A stretch of 64,000 nucleotides of DNA from Aromatoleum diolicum. Lineage in GTDB: Bacteria > Pseudomonadota > Gammaproteobacteria > Burkholderiales > Rhodocyclaceae. Position 1 is the first letter of the stretch. Each line of letters opens with the position of its first letter. Below, in pieces: positions 1 to 10,369 of this stretch. The stretch lies in NCBI RefSeq assembly GCF_012910955.1, contig NZ_WTVQ01000001.1:1-64000 (forward strand), read 5' to 3'. The translations under genes and the position numbers were made by a program. A model generated the notes under the pieces. It was not told the origin of the DNA, made no database searches, and saw only the letters and a program-made list of their open reading frames with translations.

Positions 1-2
1 GC

Positions 3-653
3 ATGGAAGTGAGGTGCAGCACTCGCCTGTGCCTCGTACGGCACGGTGAAACCGCCTGGAATGCAGAGAGGCGTCTGCAGGGACACCTGGACGTACCGCT
101 GAACGAAGTCGGTCACGTCCAGGCGCAGGCGACCGCTGCCAGTCTGGCCGGGCAACACTTCGCCGCGTTCTATAGCAGTGACCTCCGTCGCGCGCAGCAG
201 ACCGCTGCCGCGGCGGGGCGCGCACTCGGGCTCGACGCAACGCTCGCACCCGAGTTGCGCGAACGTCACTACGGGGTGTTCCAGGGTCTCACCTACGACG
301 AAGCACGCGAGCGCTTCCCCGTCGAATATGCGCGCTTCGACGCCCGCGACCTCGACTTCGCCTTTCCCGGAAACGGCGAAAGTCTCGGCGAATTCGCCAC
401 TCGTATTCATCTCGCCCTGACCGGCATCGCGAATCGCCACGCGGGTCAGCAGACCTTGATCGTCACTCACGGCGGCGTGCTCGACATCGTCCACCGCCTC
501 GCCACCGGCAAATCGCTCGAGGCGCCGCGCGATTTCAAGATTCCCAACGCCGCCCTCAACTGGATCGAGTTCGACGGCCAGTCCTGGCGACTCATCGCCT
601 GGGCCGATCTGCGGCATCTCGAAAACGCCCGCGACGAACTACCGAACGCCTGA
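3..653 (+). CDS. Histidine phosphatase family protein (phosphoglycerate mutase-like)
   Basis: A 216-residue single-domain member of the histidine phosphatase superfamily. The phosphohistidine motif RHGETAWN begins at residue 13, and the second catalytic histidine lies in VTHGGV at about residue 156. These cytosolic enzymes remove or transfer phosphate on small metabolites; members this size are variously annotated as GpmB or alpha-ribazole phosphatase, and the sequence alone does not settle the substrate. The ATG is only two bases into the window, so upstream signals cannot be seen and a slightly longer N terminus is possible. It is followed by glyA on the same strand after about 95 bp. Confidence 0.85.
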   Translation: MEVRCSTRLCLVRHGETAWNAERRLQGHLDVPLNEVGHVQAQATAASLAGQHFAAFYSSDLRRAQQTAAAAGRALGLDATLAPELRERHYGVFQGLTYDEARERFPVEYARFDARDLDFAFPGNGESLGEFATRIHLALTGIANRHAGQQTLIVTHGGVLDIVHRLATGKSLEAPRDFKIPNAALNWIEFDGQSWRLIAWADLRHLENARDELPNA

Positions 654-686
654 GGCGGCGGGCTGCGCCGCCTCTCGCCCCGTAGC

Positions 687-716
687 TTCGTGCCCGATCG
701 CGGTGCATGCTAATAT
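687..716 (+). promoter_or_regulatory. Candidate sigma-70 promoter of glyA (extended -10)
   Basis: TAATAT at 711-716 is preceded directly by TGC at 708-710, which makes an extended -10 element. A weak -35 (TTCGTG, 687-692) lies 18 bp upstream. The glyA ATG is about 30 bp further on. This is motif reading only. Confidence 0.4.
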
Positions 717-748
717 TCGCCTTTAATCCACCCCCTCGAGACCGTTTC

Positions 749-1999
<1,251 letters not shown>

Positions 2000-2028
2000 G
2001 TGAGCAGAGGGCTGACGCGCTTCAGCAG

Positions 2029-2068
2029 CCGGGGCATGCCGACAGCGTGCGGCACGCCCCGGTTTTTT
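2029..2068 (+). terminator. Rho-independent terminator after glyA
   Basis: A GC-rich inverted repeat (arms 2029-2041 and 2050-2062, one A/C mismatch) is followed by six T at 2063-2068. It lies 30 bp after the glyA stop. Confidence 0.8.
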
Positions 2069-2103
2069 GCTTGCGCGCCTGAACCTGTCAGGCCCTTGTA
2101 GCG

Positions 2104-2619
2104 ATGAAATGCCCCTTCTGCGGCGACCCGAACACACAGGTCACCGACACACGTGAAAACGAAGACGGCGAGGTCGTTCGCCGCCGTCGCCGCTGCGCCA
2201 GCTGCGACAAGCGCTTTACGACCTATGAGCGCATCGATCTGAAGATGCCACACATCATCAAGCGCAACGGCATCCGCAGCGAATTCGATCACGACAAGCT
2301 CACCAGTAGCATGAAGCTCGCGCTGCGCAAACGGCCGGTCACGCTTGAAGCGCTCGAAGCCTCCGTCGACCGCATCGAAGCGAAACTGCTGTCGATGGGC
2401 GAACCGGAAGTGTCGAGCGAAAAAATCGGCGAACTGGTGATGCGTGAGCTGAAAAAGCTCGACAAGGTCGCGTACATCCGTTTTGCTTCCGTCTATCGGA
2501 ACTTCGCCGACGTCGACGAATTTTCGGAAGTCATCCGCGAAGTGCAAGCCCGCCCCAAACGCAGCCGCAATGCCGAACCCGGCGACACCAGCACTGAAAA
2601 TGACCTGTTCGGCAACTGA
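2104..2619 (+). CDS. nrdR: Transcriptional repressor NrdR
   Basis: Nucleotide-sensing repressor of ribonucleotide reductase operons. The N-terminal zinc ribbon has cysteines at 3, 6, 31 and 34 (CPFC and CASC), followed by an ATP-cone domain beginning around [12 protein letters not shown]. The 171-residue length is close to family norm. The glyA-nrdR-ribD order is common in proteobacteria. The 3' end overlaps the start of ribD by about 20 bp, which implies co-transcription and probably translational coupling. No NrdR box was recognised in the window. Confidence 0.96.
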   Translation: MKCPFCGDPNTQVTDTRENEDGEVVRRRRRCASCDKRFTTYERIDLKMPHIIKRNGIRSEFDHDKLTSSMKLALRKRPVTLEALEASVDRIEAKLLSMGEPEVSSEKIGELVMRELKKLDKVAYIRFASVYRNFADVDEFSEVIREVQARPKRSRNAEPGDTSTENDLFGN

Positions 2620-3694
2620 CCACCGCGCGATGGCGCGCGCGCTGCAGCTAGCCGCACGGGGACTCGCAAGCACTACCCCGAATCCACGGGTTGGCTGCGT
2701 GCTCGTCAAGGACAGCCAGATCGTCGGCGAAGGCTGGCACCGCCGTGCCGGCGAAGCCCACGCCGAAGTCGAAGCCCTGCGCGCAGCCGGCGAGGCCGCG
2801 CGCGGCGCGACGGCCTATGTCACGCTCGAACCTTGTGTCCATCACGGGCGCACCCCGCCTTGCGCCGATGCATTGATCCAGGCCGGGGTCACGCGCGTTG
2901 TGGCCGCCATGGAAGACCCCAATCCGCTGGTCGCCGGCCAAGGGCTGGCCCGACTGCGGGACGCGGGCATTGCGGTGAGTACCGGCCTGATGGAAGACGA
3001 AGCCCGCGAACTCAACGTCGGCTTCGTGTCGCGCATGACCCGCGGTCGCCCGTGGCTGCGCCTCAAGGCAGCCAGCACCCTCGACGGCAAGACGGCCCTG
3101 AGCAACGGCGTCAGCCAGTGGATCACTGGCGAGGCTGCGCGCCGTGACGGGCATCGCTGGCGCGCCCGCGCGTGTGCGGTGCTCACCGGGATCGGTACGG
3201 TGCGCGAAGACGACCCGCAGCTCACGGTGCGCGCCGTGCCCTGCGAACGACAACCGATGCGGGTACTCATCGACGCCCGGCTCGATGTATCGCTGTCAGC
3301 AAGGCTGCTGCAGGATGGCAAGTGCCTGGTCGCCGCCGCGGTCGCAGATACTGAAAAAATCGCAGCCCTCGCTGATCGTGGCGTCGATGTCGTGCTGCTA
3401 CCGAACGCTCACGGCAAGGTCGACCTGCCGGCACTGATGCTGGAACTGGGCCGCCGGGGCCTCAACGAAGTGCATGCCGAAGCCGGCTTCAAGCTCAACG
3501 GCTCACTGCTGCGCGAAGGCTGCGTGGATGAGTTCCTGCTCTACATGGCACCCATGCTGGTGGGAGATGCCGCGCAGGGGCTCTTCAACCTGCCGGAACT
3601 GAGCCAACTCGACAGGGCTGTGAGGCTCGATCTGCGCGACGTTCGCCGCATCGGCAGCGATCTGCGGCTGATCGCACGTCCCGTCCCGGCCTGA
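2600..3694 (+). CDS. ribD: Bifunctional riboflavin biosynthesis deaminase/reductase RibD
   Basis: Carries out the second and third steps of riboflavin synthesis: deamination of the pyrimidine product of GTP, then NADPH reduction of its ribosyl group. The N-terminal deaminase domain has the zinc ligands H54 (HAEVEAL), C79 and C88 ([11 protein letters not shown]). The C-terminal RibD_C reductase follows from about residue 150. The frame is open from 2483, but the family start MxxxDxxxMARAL points to ATG 2600 (364 residues); ATG 2630 is the alternative. It overlaps nrdR by 20 bp. Confidence 0.93.
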   Translation: MTCSATDHRAMARALQLAARGLASTTPNPRVGCVLVKDSQIVGEGWHRRAGEAHAEVEALRAAGEAARGATAYVTLEPCVHHGRTPPCADALIQAGVTRVVAAMEDPNPLVAGQGLARLRDAGIAVSTGLMEDEARELNVGFVSRMTRGRPWLRLKAASTLDGKTALSNGVSQWITGEAARRDGHRWRARACAVLTGIGTVREDDPQLTVRAVPCERQPMRVLIDARLDVSLSARLLQDGKCLVAAAVADTEKIAALADRGVDVVLLPNAHGKVDLPALMLELGRRGLNEVHAEAGFKLNGSLLREGCVDEFLLYMAPMLVGDAAQGLFNLPELSQLDRAVRLDLRDVRRIGSDLRLIARPVPA

Positions 3695-3741
3695 ACCACC
3701 AAGCTGCCCGGGTCTGCCCACAACGGGCCCCGACCCGACGC

Positions 3742-4497
3742 TCAGTCGTCGCGCTGAGCGCAGACGACGCATGCGGGGTCACGCCCGAGCATCACACTGC
3801 GCCACTCCATCGCCAGTCCATCCAGCAGCAGCAGGCGCCCGTCGAGCGAAACGCCACATCCGACCAGCAACTTAAGCGCTTCGGCAGCCTGCGTCGCGCC
3901 GATAATGCCGGTCAATGGCGCAAACACTCCCATAACCGCGCAACGAATCTCCTCGACCTCCTGCCCCTCGGGAAACAGGCAGTGGTAGCACGGGCTCTCG
4001 GCCTGACGCAGGTCGAACACCGACACCTGCCCGTCGAAACGGATTGCCGCGCCAGACACCAGGGGTTTGCGATAACGCACGCAGGCACGATTGATCGCGT
4101 GCCGCGTTGCGAAGTTATCCGAACAATCGAGCACGACATCGGCGGCGGCCACCTGCTCATCGAGCGCCGCACCCTCAAGCCGCTCGGGAAGTGTTTCCAC
4201 GCGCGCCTGTGGATTGAGGCGCAGCAGGGTATCACGTCCCGAGTCGACCTTCAGGCGCCCGACACCCTCGGCACTATGCAGAATCTGGCGCTGCAGGTTT
4301 GTCAGATCGACCGTATCACCATCGCACAGAACGAGCGTACCGACACCGGCTGCCGCCAGGTACATTGCCGCCGGTGAGCCCAGGCCACCAGCCCCGACCA
4401 CCAGCACGCGTGACGCAAGAATTGCTTCCTGCCCCTCGACACCGATTTCGGGGAGCAGGATGTGTCGGCTATACCGGAGAAGCTGGTCGTCATTCAT
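3742..4497 (-). CDS. moeB: HesA/MoeB/ThiF family sulfur-carrier adenylyltransferase
   Basis: E1-like enzyme that adenylates the C-terminal glycine of a sulfur carrier (MoaD or ThiS) for molybdopterin or thiamine synthesis. The nucleotide-binding loop GAGGLG is at residues 35-40. Two zinc CxxC pairs are visible: CYHC in the middle third and C243/C246 at the C terminus. At 251 residues it has no rhodanese domain. The sequence cannot separate MoeB from ThiF with certainty. It is the last gene of the minus-strand run gpmA-envC-ctpA-unknown-moeB. Confidence 0.88.
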   Translation of the reverse strand: MNDDQLLRYSRHILLPEIGVEGQEAILASRVLVVGAGGLGSPAAMYLAAAGVGTLVLCDGDTVDLTNLQRQILHSAEGVGRLKVDSGRDTLLRLNPQARVETLPERLEGAALDEQVAAADVVLDCSDNFATRHAINRACVRYRKPLVSGAAIRFDGQVSVFDLRQAESPCYHCLFPEGQEVEEIRCAVMGVFAPLTGIIGATQAAEALKLLVGCGVSLDGRLLLLDGLAMEWRSVMLGRDPACVVCAQRDD

Positions 4498-4560
4498 CGA
4501 AAAAATTCCACACCGCGCCGGGGGTAGTGCCAGCGCATCACCGCCCGACCCGTGCCGGGC

Positions 4561-5016
4561 TCACTTGTATTCGCGGAATTCGATCGGGGTATCGTCGTGA
4601 TCACCGTGCAGGTGGTGCTCATACACCTGCACATAGACCTCGTTGGATTTCTTGATGAGCCGCTCGGGCGATTCAAGGTTGTGCCGCTGCGTTTCCTCGC
4701 AGAAATACACGACAGCACGGTAGATCTTCACGTAGAGAGAATTGTCGAGGTGAAACCCCGCCTCATGCAGGGCCCCCTCAATGATCTCGAGTGAGAAATC
4801 GAGTACCGAATACGACACGACCAGGACATCCAGGCGCTCGACATGCGGGGCGACATGCAACCCCTTGAGCATCCGCAGCGACTGGAGTGCTTGCCGGGCC
4901 TGGCGCGGAGGATACGCAGCAAAGCGGATCTCCCGCTCCTTGTGCAGGCCGGCACCGACCACGGGGTGATCGTGATGCCTGCCGGCCAGCTTGTAGGCGG
5001 TTTCCCTGCGCATCAC
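4561..5016 (-). CDS. Conserved hypothetical protein in the ctpA-moeB operon
   Basis: A 151-residue soluble protein with no signal peptide or membrane segment. It is rich in charged residues and histidine, with a central hydrophobic stretch around LDVLVVSYSVLDFSLEIIE and an HHLHGDHDD motif near the C terminus. No family was recognised. It begins 18 bp after the ctpA stop, with GGGAG upstream of a GTG (5014-5016) that is directly followed by ATG (5011-5013); either could be used. Tight packing between ctpA and moeB supports a real gene. Confidence 0.75.
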   Translation of the reverse strand: MMRRETAYKLAGRHHDHPVVGAGLHKEREIRFAAYPPRQARQALQSLRMLKGLHVAPHVERLDVLVVSYSVLDFSLEIIEGALHEAGFHLDNSLYVKIYRAVVYFCEETQRHNLESPERLIKKSNEVYVQVYEHHLHGDHDDTPIEFREYK

Positions 5017-5034
5017 GACTTCTCCCTTAGTCGA

Positions 5035-6438
5035 TCATGGTTTTTTATTCTGGACGATTTGAAGGCCTTTGAGAAGGTTGACCGCCTGCCCAAGCTGATA
5101 ATCATCCTTACCGGCGAATTCGAAGCGATGCGGCGAAGCGCCCTCGTCTTCGCCGACAGGCGCCGCCTTGCCGCCATCGGCGCCCGGCTGCGAGGTCGGC
5201 GGCGCAGGCTTGCGCTCGGCATCGGGATCCTTGTCGTTGCCGAGGTGACCATTGAGGTCCGCTTCACGCAGGCGCCGCGAAGAGCCGTTTGCGCTCTCCT
5301 CCACGATGATGTCCGGCTCGATCCCCTTGGCCTGGATCGAACGACCGCTCGGCGTGTAGTAGCGCGCAGTAGTCAGCTTGATCGCCGTGCTGCTGTTGAG
5401 CGGCAGGATGGTCTGCACCGAGCCCTTGCCAAAGGTCTGGGTGCCCATCACGACGGCGCGCTTGTGATCCTGCAGCGCCCCCGCAACGATCTCCGAAGCC
5501 GAGGCCGAGCCCGCATTCACCAGCACAACCATCGGCAGCGTGCGTGCGGCAGCAGGCAGGTTCTTGAGGAAGTCCTCGCGTGACCCGCGCAGATAATCCT
5601 CCGTGGCGGCACGATATTCGCGTTTGGCATCGTCGGTGCGTCCGTCGGTCGATACCACGACCGTATTGGTCGGCAGGAAGGCCGCGGCAACGCCTACCGC
5701 CCCGTGCAGCAGACCGCCCGGGTCATTACGCAAATCGAGCACCAACCCCTTCAGGTCGCCGCTCTTGGACAACTTGCCGAGGTGTTCGACGACAGACTGC
5801 GCTGTATTTTCCTGGAATTGCGCAACGCGGAGATAACCATAGCCCGGCTCGATCACCTTCGACTTGACGCTCTGCACCTTGATCACTTCGCGCGTGAGCT
5901 TCAACACGATGGGCTTTTGCTCTCCCTTGCGTGCGATCGTCAGCGTGATGTCGGTCTTGGGTTTACCGCGCATGCGCTTGACAGCGTCGTTGAGGTTCAT
6001 ACCCTTGACCGGCGTCTCATCGAGCTTGACGATCAGATCCCCGGCCTTGACCCCGGCACGATCGGCCGGCGTGTCTTCGATCGGCGAAATCACCTTGACG
6101 AAGCCGTCTTCCATGCCGACTTCGATCCCTAGCCCGCCGAACTCGCCGTGCGTACCGACCTGAAGTTCCTTGTAGGCCTCGGCATCAAGATAGGCCGAGT
6201 GCGGGTCAAGACCACTCAGCATGCCGCTGATGGCATGGTTGATCAGCTTCTTGTCCTCGACGGGCTCGACATAGCCCTGCTTGATCGCATTGAAAACATC
6301 GGCAAACGCGCGCAACTCCTCCACCGGTAGCGGGGCCTGCACGGCCTTGTCGGCGCTAGCGGAAAAATTGAGGCTGATAAGCACACCGGCAAACACGCCG
6401 GTCATGATCAGACCTGCTTTCTGAAGCTTGTTGCGCAT
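5035..6438 (-). CDS. ctpA: S41 family carboxy-terminal processing peptidase
   Basis: Periplasmic serine protease of the Tsp/CtpA family, which trims or degrades envelope proteins. An N-terminal hydrophobic signal (LIMTGVFAGVLISLNFSA) is followed by a PDZ domain (GGLGIEVGMEDGFVKVISP onward). The protease domain carries the serine region NAGSASASE and the lysine region GKGSVQT, the expected Ser/Lys dyad. The ORF opens at 6501, but that part overlaps envC and lacks a signal sequence, so ATG 6438 (467 residues) was chosen. It lies 44 bp after envC. Proteases of this type often pair with LytM-type factors in cell-wall remodelling. Confidence 0.93.
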   Translation of the reverse strand: MRNKLQKAGLIMTGVFAGVLISLNFSASADKAVQAPLPVEELRAFADVFNAIKQGYVEPVEDKKLINHAISGMLSGLDPHSAYLDAEAYKELQVGTHGEFGGLGIEVGMEDGFVKVISPIEDTPADRAGVKAGDLIVKLDETPVKGMNLNDAVKRMRGKPKTDITLTIARKGEQKPIVLKLTREVIKVQSVKSKVIEPGYGYLRVAQFQENTAQSVVEHLGKLSKSGDLKGLVLDLRNDPGGLLHGAVGVAAAFLPTNTVVVSTDGRTDDAKREYRAATEDYLRGSREDFLKNLPAAARTLPMVVLVNAGSASASEIVAGALQDHKRAVVMGTQTFGKGSVQTILPLNSSTAIKLTTARYYTPSGRSIQAKGIEPDIIVEESANGSSRRLREADLNGHLGNDKDPDAERKPAPPTSQPGADGGKAAPVGEDEGASPHRFEFAGKDDYQLGQAVNLLKGLQIVQNKKP

Positions 6439-6482
6439 GACCACTCCATCGAGGAAATATCGCCCGGCCCACGCCGGAAATG

Positions 6483-7817
6483 CTAATTGAACTGCACCCA
6501 CTTCAAGGGATCGAGCGGCTGACCCCGGTGACGGATTTCAAAGTATAAACCCGATTCGCTCGCACCTCCGCTGGCACCCACGCTGGCAATCGGATCCCCC
6601 CCCGAGATGCTGTCGCCCAGTTCCTTGAGCAACGCATCGTTATTGCCGTAGATCGTCAGGTAGTCGCCACCGTGATCGACGATGATGAGATTGCCGTAAC
6701 CACGCAGCCAGTCGGAAAACACCACCTCGCCGCCAGCTACCGCGCGAACCTGGGTTCCACCCGCAGCGCGGATGAACACGCCGCGCCACGTTGTACCTCC
6801 TTCCGCCCTTGGAGCACCAAAACGGCCGACGAGTTCGCCACGCACGGGAAATCTCATCTTTCCGCGCAGTTGCGTAAAACTCACACCGGTCGGGGTGGGG
6901 CCGGCGGCTTGCCGAATCTCCCCGACAACGGGCTCGGACCGCGGGGCGGCGGGCGCTCGTGATACCCCTTTCACGACTTCGGCACGCCTGGACGCCGACT
7001 CGGCCCGCGCAGCCTCGTCGCGTGCCGCTTTGGCCGCTGCTGCGGCAGCGGCCGCCCGCGCGGCCTCGCGCTCCGCCGCACGCCGGGCAAGCGCCGCGAC
7101 CAGACGACCAAGGCGCTCCTGGTCCTGGCGCAAGGTCTGCTCCTCCTTGCGCTGGCTGCGTAACTGCTCCGCGAGACCCGCGACCGCTTCCTTGCGCCTT
7201 GCCTGCACGGTTTCGAGTTCCTTGCGCCGCACCTGCTGTTCCGCTTCGAGCGCGACGAGGCGATCGCGGCGCGCAGTAATCGATTCGCTGAGCTGAGCCT
7301 TTTCACGCAAGTCAGTGCGCCAGGTCTCGATCAATTCGAGCCGCGCCCTCCCGAGGTGCTCAAGATAGTAGGCATCGCGCGCAAGCTGGTTCGGGTCGCG
7401 AGTGGACAGAAACGGCGCGACGCCCCCACCTGCACCGTGCACGTAATGGCGCCGCACCCAGTCGGCCAGTTCGCTCTGGCGACTGCCGATGCGCTCCTCC
7501 ACCGCCTGCCGCTCGGCCTCGAGCAGGGCGAGATTCCTTTCCGCCCCGACCCTGCCCGCGGAGAGGTGCTGCAGCTCGCGCTGCACCCGCGACACCGCAC
7601 GCTCCGCCGCCGCCAGTTCGTCAGCTGCGCTGGAGCGAGACTCCTCGGTGTCCGCGATCTCCTTCTGCAGATCGCGGATGCGCTGCCTGACCTCTTCAAG
7701 ATCGGAGCGCTTCTGCGCCACCTCCCCGTTCTCATTTGCATGCGCGGCAGCACCCGTGAGCAACACCAGTGCTGCCAGCGCATGGAAAAGGCTGCGCGAA
7801 CCCAGGCAGGCGGACAT
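6483..7817 (-). CDS. envC: Murein hydrolase activator EnvC
   Basis: Periplasmic coiled-coil protein with a C-terminal LytM/M23 domain that activates amidases at the septum. An N-terminal signal (ALAALVLLTGAAAHA) is followed by a long heptad-rich region with an Ala/Arg/Glu-rich stretch, then the LytM fold from about residue 320. Where active M23 peptidases have zinc-binding histidines, this sequence reads GVFIRA and IYGNNDA, so the site is degenerate as in EnvC. Length is 444 residues. It starts 14 bp after gpmA on the minus strand. Confidence 0.9.
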   Translation of the reverse strand: MSACLGSRSLFHALAALVLLTGAAAHANENGEVAQKRSDLEEVRQRIRDLQKEIADTEESRSSAADELAAAERAVSRVQRELQHLSAGRVGAERNLALLEAERQAVEERIGSRQSELADWVRRHYVHGAGGGVAPFLSTRDPNQLARDAYYLEHLGRARLELIETWRTDLREKAQLSESITARRDRLVALEAEQQVRRKELETVQARRKEAVAGLAEQLRSQRKEEQTLRQDQERLGRLVAALARRAAEREAARAAAAAAAAKAARDEAARAESASRRAEVVKGVSRAPAAPRSEPVVGEIRQAAGPTPTGVSFTQLRGKMRFPVRGELVGRFGAPRAEGGTTWRGVFIRAAGGTQVRAVAGGEVVFSDWLRGYGNLIIVDHGGDYLTIYGNNDALLKELGDSISGGDPIASVGASGGASESGLYFEIRHRGQPLDPLKWVQFN

Positions 7818-7831
7818 CGTGACGAGCGCGC

Positions 7832-8581
7832 TCAGTTCTTGGCCTTGCCCTGCCCCGCAACAGCAGCCTCGGCTGCGCGGATGGTTTCTTCGTCAGCCAG
7901 GTAGTAGCTCTTGATCGGACGCAGATTGGCGTCCAGCTCGTACACCAGCGGTTGCGCAGAGGGGATGTTGAGCCCGACGATATCGGCATCGGGAATGTTG
8001 TCGAGATACTTGATCAGCGCACGCAGACTGTTCCCATGGGCGGCGATCAGGATGCGGCGACCGGCCAGGACGTTCGGCACGATGACCGTTTCCCAGTAAG
8101 GCACAAAGCGCGCCACGGTGTCCTTGAGGCATTCGGTGCGCGGAAACTGCGCACGCGGCAGCGAGGCATAGCGCGGGTCGCCGGTGTTGAGGCGCTCGTC
8201 GCCTTCGGCCAGCGGAGGCGGCGGAATATCGTAGGAACGGCGCCAGGTCAGCACCTGATCGTCGCCGAACTTGGCAGCGGTTTCCGCCTTGTTGAGACCT
8301 TGCAGGTCACCGTAGTGACGTTCATTCAGGCGCCATGTGTGCTCGACCGGCAGCCACAGCGAATCGAGTTCCTCAAGGACAATATTGAGGGTCTTGTTGG
8401 CCCGCTTGAGAACAGAAGTAAAGCCGAGATCGAAGGCATACCCTTCGCTTTTCAGCAACCGGCCGGCGGCCCGCGCCTCTTCGACACCGTATTCGGTGAG
8501 ATCCACGTCGGTCCACCCGGTAAAGCGGTTTTCCTTGTTCCACGTGGATTCGCCGTGGCGAAGCAGAACGATTCTGTACAT
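7832..8581 (-). CDS. gpmA: 2,3-bisphosphoglycerate-dependent phosphoglycerate mutase
   Basis: Glycolytic and gluconeogenic enzyme interconverting 3- and 2-phosphoglycerate. The phosphohistidine motif RHGESTWN is at residues 8-15, followed by [15 protein letters not shown] and [10 protein letters not shown]. The 249-residue length matches the family. It heads a tight minus-strand series with envC (14 bp gap), ctpA, an unknown gene and moeB. The 178 bp upstream is shared with a divergent ArsR-type regulator. Confidence 0.97.
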   Translation of the reverse strand: MYRIVLLRHGESTWNKENRFTGWTDVDLTEYGVEEARAAGRLLKSEGYAFDLGFTSVLKRANKTLNIVLEELDSLWLPVEHTWRLNERHYGDLQGLNKAETAAKFGDDQVLTWRRSYDIPPPPLAEGDERLNTGDPRYASLPRAQFPRTECLKDTVARFVPYWETVIVPNVLAGRRILIAAHGNSLRALIKYLDNIPDADIVGLNIPSAQPLVYELDANLRPIKSYYLADEETIRAAEAAVAGQGKAKN

Positions 8582-8759
8582 GAGCGCTCAGAGGAAATAA
8601 ATGAAGTTGAAGGGAAGCCCACCGGGTATCAACGCCTCAACCGGAACCCCGCCGCACAAACGGCGGCAGCCAGCCCGCTCGACACAAAGGCGCCAAAGGC
8701 GCGCTTTAACGGGCCGGTGTATTTTATACTACTCGCCTGACCTGCACTTCCCGCCCATC

Positions 8760-9089
8760 GTGGACACCAGAACCATTATCGACCTCATTGACAAGCACGA
8801 GCACATTGAGACCGCCGCCCGGGCGCTCAAGGCAATCGCGCATCCGCTGCGATTGAAGATTTTATGTGTACTGGGCGAGCACGAGGTGTGCGTACAGGAC
8901 ATCGTCGAAGCCGTTGGCACCTCGCAGAGCAATATCTCGCAGCATCTCGCGATCCTGCGCGACAAGGGCGTACTGCAAACCCGCAAGGATGCCAATCGGG
9001 TTTACTACCGCATCTGCGACCAACGCACGCTGCAGCTGATCGCGCTGATGCGCGAAGTGTTCTGCGACGTCCCGCCGGGCAGGGGCTGA
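8760..9089 (+). CDS. ArsR/SmtB family transcriptional regulator (possible persulfide sensor)
   Basis: Winged-helix repressor of about 109 residues. The recognition helix region is VGTSQSNISQHLAILRDKGV and the wing is TRKDANRVYYRI. Homology starts around TRTIIDLI, so the GTG at 8760 was preferred over the ATG at 8601, which would add a low-complexity 53-residue extension running through the promoter region. Numbered from the GTG, cysteines are at 36, 44, 86 and 102. The C36-C102 spacing (66) equals the C41-C107 spacing of the persulfide sensor SqrR. A TATACT -10-like element lies at 8725-8730. The next genes encode a rhodanese and a glutaredoxin. Confidence 0.82.
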   Translation: MDTRTIIDLIDKHEHIETAARALKAIAHPLRLKILCVLGEHEVCVQDIVEAVGTSQSNISQHLAILRDKGVLQTRKDANRVYYRICDQRTLQLIALMREVFCDVPPGRG

Positions 9090-9152
9090 GTCCGCGTGGC
9101 GGTCGCCTGCCGCCAGACGCCCATCATCACGACAACAACGGAGCAAGCTTAC

Positions 9153-9569
9153 GTGGAATTCCTGCAGCAAAACTGGTATTGGGCCGCGCTCGCGGTAGCG
9201 AGCGGAGGCTGGTTGCTGTTCGACTTTGCGCGCACCCAGGGTGACAAGTCGCAATTGTCTCCGGTCGAGGCAACGCTGCTGATCAACCGCGAGGACGCGG
9301 TGCTGGTCGACGTACGCGACCAGGGGGAATATGCAAAGGGGCATATCCCCAACGCCCGGCACATTCCGCTGGCGGATCTCGAGCGCCGCAGCAGCGAGCT
9401 CGAAAAATTCAAGGATCGCCCGATCGTCCTGTGCTGCGCCAGCGGCAACCGCTCTGGCGCTGCAGTGAGCGCGCTGAAAAAGGCCGGGTTCGAGAAGCTT
9501 TTCCAGCTGCGGGGCGGCCTGTTTGAATGGGAAAAGGCCGGGCAACCGGTCAGCCGCAAGAGGAAATGA
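9153..9569 (+). CDS. Membrane-anchored rhodanese-like protein
   Basis: A 138-residue sulfurtransferase-like protein. One N-terminal transmembrane segment (YWAALAVASGGWLLF) is followed by a rhodanese domain with VDVRDQGEYAKGHIPNA and the active-site loop CCASGNRSG. Members move sulfane sulfur between thiols. The frame opens at 9096, but GGAG at 9140-9143 points to the GTG at 9153. The stop overlaps the possible glutaredoxin ATG at 9566, so the genes are probably co-translated. Position after the ArsR regulator suggests a sulfur or thiol role. Confidence 0.87.
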   Translation: MEFLQQNWYWAALAVASGGWLLFDFARTQGDKSQLSPVEATLLINREDAVLVDVRDQGEYAKGHIPNARHIPLADLERRSSELEKFKDRPIVLCCASGNRSGAAVSALKKAGFEKLFQLRGGLFEWEKAGQPVSRKRK

Positions 9570-9571
9570 CG

Positions 9572-9835
9572 ATGCAGCCGACCATTCGCATGTACGCCAC
9601 CGCCGTATGTCCCTACTGCATCCGTGCCGAGCAGCTGCTCAAGCGCAAGGGCATCCAGGACATCGAGAAGATCCGCATCGACCAGGATCCGGTGCGCCGC
9701 GACGAGATGATGAGCCTTACCGGCCGCCGCACCGTGCCACAGATCTTCATCGGCAACGTGCATGTCGGCGGCTGCGACGACCTTTACGAACTCGAGCACC
9801 AGGGCAAACTCGACGGCATGCTGCAGCAGCCCTGA
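9572..9835 (+). CDS. grxC: Glutaredoxin 3
   Basis: Small glutathione-dependent disulfide reductase of 87 residues. The dithiol motif CPYC is at residues 13-16, and the cis-proline TVPQIF and the GGCDDL glutathione-binding loop follow. The frame extends upstream, but the GAGGA at 9560-9564 suits ATG 9572; ATG 9566, overlapping the rhodanese stop, is the alternative. It lies directly upstream of secB, an arrangement also found in enterobacteria. Confidence 0.94.
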   Translation: MQPTIRMYATAVCPYCIRAEQLLKRKGIQDIEKIRIDQDPVRRDEMMSLTGRRTVPQIFIGNVHVGGCDDLYELEHQGKLDGMLQQP

Positions 9836-9890
9836 GCGCCCTGCTTCCAGACACTTTCATTCATCAATCACCTACCGACCAGGCCCTTAC

Positions 9891-10364
9891 ATGTCCGAAA
9901 ACGCCCAAGCCTCCCAGCCAGTCTTCTCGATCGAAAAGCTCTACGTCAAGGATCTGTCGCTGGAAGTGCCCAACGCCCCACGAATTTTCCTGGATCGCGA
10001 GAACCCTCAGATCAACGTGCAACTGCGTACCGACGCCAGCAACGTTGACGAAGGCATTTTCGAAGTCACCCTGACGGTTACGGTTTCGGCCAAGCTCGCC
10101 GAGGATCGCACGGTATTCCTGGTCGAAGTGGCGCAGGCGGGCATCTTCCAGATCCGCAATATCCCGGAAGGCGACCTCGAGCCGGTGACGATGATCGGCT
10201 GCCCCAACATCCTCTTCCCCTACGCGCGCGAAGCCATCTCGGATGCCATTACCCGTGCCGGCTTCCAGCCGGTGGTGTTGGCTCCGGTGAATTTCGAGGC
10301 GCTCTATCAGGGCCAGCAGCAGCAGGCCGCCGCCCGCGAGTCGGGCGAACTGCCGATCCAGTAA
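9891..10364 (+). CDS. secB: Protein-export chaperone SecB
   Basis: Tetrameric cytosolic chaperone that holds preproteins unfolded for SecA. The 157-residue sequence has typical SecB segments: FSIEKLYVKDLSLEVPNAP, the VTVTAKL-like strand and NILFPYAREAISD. Start ATG 9891 gives the family N terminus; the longer frame from 9762 overlaps grxC. grxC-secB-gpsA synteny, here with an SH3 gene inserted, is classical. Confidence 0.97.
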   Translation: MSENAQASQPVFSIEKLYVKDLSLEVPNAPRIFLDRENPQINVQLRTDASNVDEGIFEVTLTVTVSAKLAEDRTVFLVEVAQAGIFQIRNIPEGDLEPVTMIGCPNILFPYAREAISDAITRAGFQPVVLAPVNFEALYQGQQQQAAARESGELPIQ

Positions 10365-10369
10365 AAGCC

